Shown in pieces: positions 5,790 through 10,407 of a stretch of DNA of 10,407 bases. The notes beneath the pieces are model-generated. The model saw only the letters and a program-made list of their open reading frames with translations, was not told the origin of the DNA and did not search any database. A program made the translations under genes and the position numbers. The first letter of the stretch is position 1. Each line of letters begins with the position of its first letter. This stretch comes from Candidatus Njordarchaeum guaymasense (GTDB lineage: Archaea; Asgardarchaeota; Njordarchaeia; Njordarchaeales; Njordarchaeaceae), in the NCBI GenBank assembly GCA_030587605.1, contig JAUQYT010000275.1, positions 1 through 10,407 of the forward strand, in the 5' to 3' direction.

Positions 5790-6179
5790 ATGAATCTTCG
5801 AACCTACCGTATGACCGTCGCCACTGCGTGGTACGACAAGGCGTCACGACGTGCCAAAGAACATGAATTGCATTTTACCGTTGCCCGACCAGGCAAGATC
5901 AGGAACGTCCGCCGATACTTGGCGAGAAGAGCCGTACCATATTTCCAGCAGGCGATCTACCGCCACTACAAACATTGGATTCCAAAACAGAGGATTAGAG
6001 TTGCGTTTGAACGTGAAGAAGCTGCATCCAAAAGCGAGACTAAAATTCGCATTGAAGGTCGAAGCATGCTGTATCGCGGCAAACAATGGGCAGCATTTCC
6101 CCTTGCTCAAAGGGAGCTGAGTCATTCGAAGAAGAGGCGTTCCAAGCGTGGATTCCGAAGGCGTCCTAAAAATCGATAG
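5790..6179 (+). CDS. Very basic small protein of unknown function
   Basis: The protein is 129 aa from ATG 5790. I do not recognise the family. It is strikingly rich in Arg and Lys, with a run of basic residues at the C-terminus (KKRRSKRGFRRRPKNR), so it is very likely a nucleic-acid-binding protein. The first part could form strand-helix-strand elements (TYRMTVATAWYDK, ELHFTVARPGKIRNV, a helix with RRAVPYFQQAIYRHY, then RIRVAFEREE). It follows the OB-like gene after 63 bp and overlaps the next gene by 32 bp in another frame. No clear ribosome site precedes it. Confidence 0.6.
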   Translation: MNLRTYRMTVATAWYDKASRRAKEHELHFTVARPGKIRNVRRYLARRAVPYFQQAIYRHYKHWIPKQRIRVAFEREEAASKSETKIRIEGRSMLYRGKQWAAFPLAQRELSHSKKRRSKRGFRRRPKNR

Positions 6180-6522
6180 GGACATCCATGTCGATGCGGA
6201 TTGGATAAAAGACTTCATATGTCTAGCCATCGCCGTCTGCGAGCGATATGGAATCACAGTTGTCTCAATCAAAATGTGCCAAAGCCAACACAAATGGCTT
6301 CACTTCTACATTCATATAACACCACAAATCGAACCGGAATTCGCGAATCGCCTTCAATTCTTGCTAGGTGATGATGCTCGTCGAGTCGACTTCAATCGAG
6401 CAAGGATACGATCTCACCTGACCGGATGGAACAAGCTCTTCGAACAGCCCAGCAGCAGGCTGACAACACTCTATCAACTGCCAGGTAGGCGGAGTAGGTC
6501 TGTTCGAGTCACTCCGTGGTGA
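6148..6522 (+). CDS. Small conserved-looking mobile-element protein, RRM-like fold possible
   Basis: The protein is 124 aa from GTG 6148, starting inside the end of the basic-protein gene. The core VVSIKMCQSQHKWLHFYIHITPQ followed by EFANRLQFLLGDDARRVDFNRARIR and WNKLFEQ looks like a small alpha/beta domain. The pattern of a Ser/His strand (HKWLHFYIHI) and a LLGDD-R-R-DFNR-R helix is one I associate with unnamed proteins of archaeal plasmids and proviruses; a primase/Rep-type RRM-like fold is conceivable but unproven. The tail (RRSRSVRVTPW) is basic. The stop TGA overlaps a GGTGAT ribosome-site-like motif for the next gene. Alternative starts further downstream cannot be excluded. Confidence 0.6.
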   Translation: MDSEGVLKIDRDIHVDADWIKDFICLAIAVCERYGITVVSIKMCQSQHKWLHFYIHITPQIEPEFANRLQFLLGDDARRVDFNRARIRSHLTGWNKLFEQPSSRLTTLYQLPGRRSRSVRVTPW

Positions 6523-6555
6523 TAATATCTGAGAATCCAAACACGGCTAATTGAA

Positions 6556-7326
6556 GTGGACGATCTCGTCAAACTGGTGAACCTTGCGCTTCTAACTGGA
6601 AGAGTGAAAAATGCTAGACCAGTATCGATGTTGCTAATGGCAGACACGGAAACTGGCAAGACACAGATTCTCGAAGTCTTCATGAATCTAAGGCCTGTCA
6701 TCTGGGCTAATGATCTTTCAGCTCACGTGATAGTCGACGAAGTTGCTCCACAAGTTCAACAAGGGAAAACACACGTCCTAATACCTGATCTGCTAAAAGT
6801 CTTGGCTCATCAGAAGTTAGTTGCCAGGAACACCATGACTATGCTGAACTCTATAATGGAAGAAGGCTTGAAGAATGTGATGTTCTATGGCACTCGAAAG
6901 GAGTTCCCTCAACCTGTTAGATGCGGTGTCATAGCAGCCATAACGAAGGGCGGATACCTCGCTAGAGAAAAGCATTGGAAGAGCATTGGCTTCGTTGGCA
7001 GGTGCATCCCGGTTTCCTTCTCCTATTCAGAATCAACCAGACTGAAGATCCATGAACATATCAGAAACGGCTTCCCGTCCAAGATGATTGAAATCATCAT
7101 TGGTAGACAAATGAGGGTGGAGATTCCATCCAAGATAGCGGAGAGGGTGCAAGACCTTGCCATAGCGAGGACACCCTTCAGCACGGGGTTCAGACTCCAC
7201 AAGCAGTTGCGATCGCTTGTCCAGGCTCATGCGCTCTATTGCAGACGGTCAAAGGTCACCACGCAAGACTTCGAAGAGATTAGACGACTATCAAAGTTCA
7301 TGAATCTGGATTTTCAACAAGTCTAG
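6556..7326 (+). CDS. AAA+ ATPase, putative replication or DNA-remodelling ATPase (MCM/RuvB-like)
   Basis: The protein is 256 aa if started at GTG 6556. The frame is open back to 6526, and a GGTGAT motif at 6518-6523 would better serve a start near 6529-6535, so the N-terminus is uncertain. Walker A is ADTETGKT (29-36), lacking the first glycine of the usual GxxGxGKT. The Walker B strand is probably THVLIPDLLKVL (72-83), with D78 but no adjacent glutamate. Sensor 1 may be AAITKG (127-132), and GFVGRCIPVSFSYS (145-158) looks like the arginine-finger segment with R149. The C-terminal lid (about 189-250) has FRLHKQLRSLVQAHALYCRRSKVTTQDFEEI, as in MCM and RuvB-type lids. It is short for a helicase and has no separate DNA-binding domain. 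It is the likely motor of the 5192-7326 replication-like module. Confidence 0.7.
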   Translation: MDDLVKLVNLALLTGRVKNARPVSMLLMADTETGKTQILEVFMNLRPVIWANDLSAHVIVDEVAPQVQQGKTHVLIPDLLKVLAHQKLVARNTMTMLNSIMEEGLKNVMFYGTRKEFPQPVRCGVIAAITKGGYLAREKHWKSIGFVGRCIPVSFSYSESTRLKIHEHIRNGFPSKMIEIIIGRQMRVEIPSKIAERVQDLAIARTPFSTGFRLHKQLRSLVQAHALYCRRSKVTTQDFEEIRRLSKFMNLDFQQV

Positions 7327-7369
7327 ACCTTCGATTTGGGATGAAAGCATTGCACGTGTATGAGAGGCA

Positions 7370-7400
7370 GGGCATAACAAATTGTAGATTTGTTATACCC
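7370..7400. repeat. Strong hairpin between the AAA+ gene and the Cas4-like gene
   Basis: GGG-C-ATAACAAAT (7370-7382) faces ATTTGTTAT-A-CCC (7388-7400), giving a 9-bp AT-rich stem plus a 3-bp GC end separated by a single mismatch, with loop TGTAG. It begins 44 nt after the AAA+ stop. A second weak pair, CACCG/CGGTG (7402-7406 and 7420-7424), follows. It may end the cluster transcript, or be an element-encoded binding or recombination site. Confidence 0.5.
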
Positions 7401-7493
7401 CACCGATGGCTAATCAACCCGGTGATTTTGCACTCGCATGAATATTCAAACTCAATCGTGTAGAGTCTCTCGTTGATCATTTGAAAAAGTTGG

Positions 7494-8693
7494 TTGAATA
7501 GATTGACGAACCTGTACAGCGTGTCTTGGAAAGATCTCTATGACTATTTCCGGTGCCCCAAGATTGTGGCGATCAACGCTTACAAAGCACTAAATGCGAT
7601 GCCGACAAGACCTCACACATCCTACCGCATACCCGAAGAAGCGATAGAATCAGGATTTAGTGGAGTCTCGAAAACCTCAGCCATGACGCAAATTGCAGAA
7701 GCATTGCCAGAGATCAACTTAAACGATTACCTGAAGCAAGCTGTGTCTGAGTCACTTAGAGGAGTGGAGAAAATTCGCGAGGCACTGAAAGAAGAATATG
7801 GCGAAATAAAGATCATCGGAAGGGCTGAAGGGCATCACCCCGACCTAGCATGCACAAGACGTCCACATTACATTGCGTTCACGTCGAGCCGCGAGGAACC
7901 TATTCTAATCGACATGAGGAACTCGCTTACGAAGAAAGACACTGACGAGTTTCAAGCCAAGGTCTCCAACGGGATTGCAAGCTCATTTGGAATCTACCTT
8001 GTCGAGGAGAGGGTGGAGGAAGATGCTCCAACACTGTCTCCTCGTGTAATTCAAGGTGATGCAGAAACTGTCTTGTTGTATCCTAGATCGGGTAGGTGTG
8101 TAATTGTGAAGGACAAACTGAATCCTGATATTAGCCTAATGAAGCAAGTCGCTCTCGCGAAGCAACTTGGATTCAGAAAGATGTCGCCCGAGACAGATTG
8201 CGGAAATCAATGTGTCCACAGACGTTCCAAGATCGTTCTCCGCGAGGGGAACGCTGAACCCTTACGTCCTCTGCCCCTTATCTTCTCCGAAGGATTACTG
8301 GACAACCATTACGATCTGGACCTTCACTATCAAGTAAATTACGGATCGAAGCTTCTACTGCACGCAAAAGAAGCAGCTTTCGAGGGAGGAACAGTCAAAG
8401 GGCTCGAAGTCTGGAAAGAATGGCTCCTCAATGTGGTTGGTTTGAATCGGGAGGCTGCTGAGATCACAATGAACTTCTTGGTGGACTATCATGATGTGCG
8501 GTTTAATCCTTGGAGACCCAGCGCGGAAACACTGCTAAGGAACCTGCGGGACGAGGTCATGCCTTGGCGCAGTTTTTTCAAGGAACGCCTCAAGGGCGCA
8601 GCACCTGCAATCCTTGGGAGAGCCAAATCGATATACGCTCTACCGAAAGAGAGTGCCAGATTCGTAAGTGGAGCTCTTAAGAGATGGTCGTAA
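7494..8693 (+). CDS. RecB/Cas4-like nuclease-fold protein, activity uncertain
   Basis: The protein is 399 aa from TTG 7494; there is no clear ribosome site, and a GTG nine codons later (VSWKDL) is an alternative. The start SVSWKDLYDYFRCPKIVAINAY matches the Cas4/RecB-family opening motif (sYlxCPr..yl), with C21. A Cas4-type order follows: IIGRAEGHHPDLAC (108-120), the strand EPILIDMRNS (135-144) at the place of the E-x-K motif, then EFQAKVSNGIA (152-162) resembling the Q-motif of RecB nucleases. Cysteines C236 and C240 (DCGNQC) could complete an iron-sulfur cluster with C21 and one more (C120 or C202). The catalytic lysine position reads D140-M-R142, so nuclease activity may be altered. The C-terminal 150 residues (HAKEAAFEGG, WRPSAETLLRNL) are unassigned. 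It lies on the same strand as, but 167 bp beyond, the AAA+ gene. Confidence 0.5.
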   Translation: MNRLTNLYSVSWKDLYDYFRCPKIVAINAYKALNAMPTRPHTSYRIPEEAIESGFSGVSKTSAMTQIAEALPEINLNDYLKQAVSESLRGVEKIREALKEEYGEIKIIGRAEGHHPDLACTRRPHYIAFTSSREEPILIDMRNSLTKKDTDEFQAKVSNGIASSFGIYLVEERVEEDAPTLSPRVIQGDAETVLLYPRSGRCVIVKDKLNPDISLMKQVALAKQLGFRKMSPETDCGNQCVHRRSKIVLREGNAEPLRPLPLIFSEGLLDNHYDLDLHYQVNYGSKLLLHAKEAAFEGGTVKGLEVWKEWLLNVVGLNREAAEITMNFLVDYHDVRFNPWRPSAETLLRNLRDEVMPWRSFFKERLKGAAPAILGRAKSIYALPKESARFVSGALKRWS

Positions 8694-8744
8694 AGAACGT
8701 TTTGTCAACTCGTGAAAAGATGAGCTGGAGTGATGGTCCAGTCG

Positions 8745-8759
8745 AAAAGCTTATATATA
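8745..8759 (+). promoter_or_regulatory. Strong archaeal promoter (BRE-like + TATA) of the methyltransferase gene
   Basis: AAAAGCTTATATATA is the best archaeal-type promoter in the window, with a purine-rich BRE-like lead and a TTATATATA core. Transcription is predicted near 8781, leaving a leader of about 41 nt that consists almost entirely of a hairpin. The methyltransferase is therefore separately promoted from the upstream cluster. Confidence 0.65.
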
Positions 8760-8780
8760 GCGGTCGTGAAATGTGGTAGT

Positions 8781-8818
8781 TTGGGGAACGCGCGTTCTCT
8801 TACAACGCGTATTCCCAA
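8781..8818 (+). promoter_or_regulatory. Hairpin/palindrome filling the methyltransferase leader
   Basis: TTGGGGAACGCG (8781-8792) pairs with CGCGTATTCCCAA (8806-8818): twelve pairs (one G-T) with one bulged A at 8811 and a 13-nt loop. It ends 3 nt before the GTG at 8822. Inside it, AACGCGCGTT (8787-8796) is a perfect 10-bp palindrome and ACGCGT (8805-8810) a 6-bp one. It may block ribosome access in the RNA, or be a DNA operator at the transcript start. Confidence 0.55.
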
Positions 8819-8821
8819 GAC

Positions 8822-10407
8822 GTGACAGAACAGATGGAACCAAATGACCTTGTTGGAGTATACAGCAACCGTCTAATGAATGAGTATCATTACCCGAGGG
8901 ATTGCATCCAAGAACGAGTGCCATATGCGTTTGGCAAGGCCAGATACAGAATTGACATTGTTGTCTTGAAGGACGGTAAGCCCTACATAGTCATCGAGAC
9001 GAGCGCAAAAACAAACCCTCCCGAAGTTATTGACCAGCTACAAGGATACCTTCGCGCGACAAATGCAGAATTTGCAGTTGCAACGAATGGTTTCATAGAT
9101 CGCTGTTACAAGGTCTCACATATCTCACCTGAGGGCCTACTAGAGTCTATACCTGATATTCCACAATACAATAAGAATCTCGGAGATCTCGGATATCATA
9201 AGAACGCAGATCTTGTCAGGATGAGTCCCCTTCAATTCCAAGAAGTCATCCTCCATATTAGAGACGGGATCTACCTAAGACAGGGCCTTTCGAGGGACGA
9301 AACGACCAAACAACTTGCGAAGCTATTACTTTTGAAAGTCTACGATGAGACACTAAGCGACGGATTGTTCAGGGCGCACTATAATGAGCCCCCGGAGAAT
9401 GTGACATCGAGGATCAAGGCCCTTGCCATGAAAGCGCGAGAAAAGTATCCGTCAATACTGGCGGAGCCACCAAATCTTGGCGATGAACTTCTCTCAAGAT
9501 GCGTGAGTATCCTGCAGAAATACTCTCTACGCGATTCGGGAATTGGGATAATCGGGTCGAAGTACCCGATCTTTGACCTACTCGGTCATCCAGGACTGGA
9601 GTTCTCCACCCGACGCGACGTTATCAAATTGATGATTGACCTGCTAAACCCATCAAGAGGATCCGCATTCATTGATCCAGCTTGTGGAGTCGGCGGCCTG
9701 ATATTGGAGGCCGCACGCCGAGGCTGCAAAGTAACAGGAATCGAGATCAACGCCAATATCGCACAATATGCACGAATGAACCTAGCGATTTCAGGACTAT
9801 CAGGACAGATAATCACCTACGACAGCCTCAGCCCACAAAACACAAGTGATTCCGGCTTTCTTAACCCAGTCTTAGAGGGTAGCTTTGACTACGCTGCGGT
9901 TGACCCTCCATATGGCGTGAGAATAGATGATCAAAGGCTGAATGAGTTCTCATTGGGAGCTGCAAGAAAGAGTCAGAGTAGCGAGGCTCTGTTTCTAGAA
10001 CGTACCTATCGTTTTCTGAAACAAAACGGCAAGATGATAATAATGCTCCCCGATGCTTTTCTCAGTTCTGATTCAACTCTGGATGCGAGAGAGTTCGCCA
10101 TGAAAGGATCGTCAATTAGAGCAATAGTCAGTCTACCGGAGAACTCCTCTACCACGGCTTCAATAAGGGCAAGCCTGCTGCTGCTGGAACGATCGGCGAG
10201 GAAAGACAATGCGACCCATGACGTATTTGTCGCCATCTTGGAAAATTTCGCAAACGCTGAACGAGTTGTCTCTGCATTCAGAGCCTTTCAAGATGGAAGA
10301 TTTACTCAATCTGACAACATGTTCGTGATAAACCTCATTTCACCTAGAAAAATGAACGTCCGCTATCTGCAAGGGGCATTCCTTGAAGCTCAAATGAGAT
10401 CCAAACC
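8822..10407 (+). CDS. N6-adenine DNA methyltransferase with HsdR-N-like N-terminal domain, partial (3' end beyond window)
   Basis: The frame is open from GTG 8822 (ATG 8834 is an alternative) to the right edge, 528 codons visible. Residues about 10-95 match the type I restriction R-subunit N-terminal / PD-(D/E)xK-like domain: ERVPYAFGKARYRIDIVV with D45, KPYIVIETSAK with E59, then QLQGYLRATNAEFAVATNG. The usual E-x-K lysine is S61 (K63 lies two residues on), so cleavage by this domain is doubtful. A helical segment follows (about 120-240). The methyltransferase core has motif I DPACGVGG (285-292), a GIEIN acidic strand that binds the AdoMet ribose, and motif IV DPPYG (361-365), typical of HsdM-like N6-adenine enzymes. 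The later KMIIMLPDAFLSS and AIVSLPENSS segments are also standard. A fusion of HsdR-N and HsdM-like parts suggests a type I-like or standalone modification enzyme; any specificity or restriction subunit would lie to the right. Confidence 0.88.
   Translation, partial: MTEQMEPNDLVGVYSNRLMNEYHYPRDCIQERVPYAFGKARYRIDIVVLKDGKPYIVIETSAKTNPPEVIDQLQGYLRATNAEFAVATNGFIDRCYKVSHISPEGLLESIPDIPQYNKNLGDLGYHKNADLVRMSPLQFQEVILHIRDGIYLRQGLSRDETTKQLAKLLLLKVYDETLSDGLFRAHYNEPPENVTSRIKALAMKAREKYPSILAEPPNLGDELLSRCVSILQKYSLRDSGIGIIGSKYPIFDLLGHPGLEFSTRRDVIKLMIDLLNPSRGSAFIDPACGVGGLILEAARRGCKVTGIEINANIAQYARMNLAISGLSGQIITYDSLSPQNTSDSGFLNPVLEGSFDYAAVDPPYGVRIDDQRLNEFSLGAARKSQSSEALFLERTYRFLKQNGKMIIMLPDAFLSSDSTLDAREFAMKGSSIRAIVSLPENSSTTASIRASLLLLERSARKDNATHDVFVAILENFANAERVVSAFRAFQDGRFTQSDNMFVINLISPRKMNVRYLQGAFLEAQMRSK

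Noticed and set aside
7298..7480. Minus-strand open frame of 60 codons
   Set aside because: It spans the strong hairpin and the end of the AAA+ gene and shows no protein-like pattern; the cysteine and aromatic content looks random.
1..10407. CRISPR array, tRNA or rRNA gene, terminal inverted repeats of a transposon
   Set aside because: I looked for these because of cas1. No set of three or more regularly spaced repeats, no cloverleaf with a GTTCRA-type T-loop, and no matching long inverted ends were visible by eye. A computed search could still find weak ones.

Overview
The window looks archaeal. AT-rich TATA-type boxes sit about 25-40 nt ahead of several starts, with no bacterial -35/-10 pattern. 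Shine-Dalgarno motifs are of the GGAGGTGA/GAGGT type, and TTG and GTG starts are common. The adaptation-type Cas1 and the small winged-helix proteins are of archaeal character. The secreted protein at the left edge runs into a PVGGF-type tail that I associate with membrane-anchored exported proteins of uncultivated archaea such as Bathyarchaeia. That lineage guess is tentative.

Layout, left to right. (1) A partial exported protein on the minus strand (1-627). (2) About 630 bp without a gene (628-1257), holding a duplicated 28-bp motif with CA tracts and a perfect 9-bp hairpin. (3) A plus-strand OLD-type ABC ATPase fused to a TOPRIM nuclease (1258-2787), bracketed by two copies of a hairpin/CCCCTCTTT element. 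(4) A convergent, stand-alone Cas1 with intact catalytic E/H/D residues and a C-terminal helix-turn-helix (2914-4191, minus), with no Cas2, no effector genes and no CRISPR array in view. (5) A 334-bp gap with small dyads and repeats. (6) A winged-helix regulator (4526-5128, minus), divergent from a plus-strand cluster of small genes through a shared TATA element and overlapping palindromes. (7) The plus-strand cluster 5192-7326: winged-helix protein, OB-like protein, very basic protein, small conserved-looking protein and AAA+ ATPase. It has the look of a plasmid, virus or integrated-element replication module. (8) After a 167-bp gap with a strong hairpin, a RecB/Cas4-like protein of 399 aa (7494-8693). 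(9) A separately promoted N6-adenine DNA methyltransferase with an HsdR-N-like N-terminal domain (8822 to the right edge, incomplete).

How they may work together. OLD-TOPRIM nuclease, methyltransferase and Cas1 would normally be read as a defence island. The compact regulator-plus-replication cluster next to Cas1, and the Cas4-like protein in it, also fit a mobile element that uses Cas1 as its integrase (casposon-like, but with an AAA+ ATPase and no PolB in view). I could not find terminal inverted repeats or target-site duplications by eye, so element boundaries are not established. The strongest candidate for something undescribed is this Cas1 / Cas4-like / AAA+ association outside a CRISPR locus.
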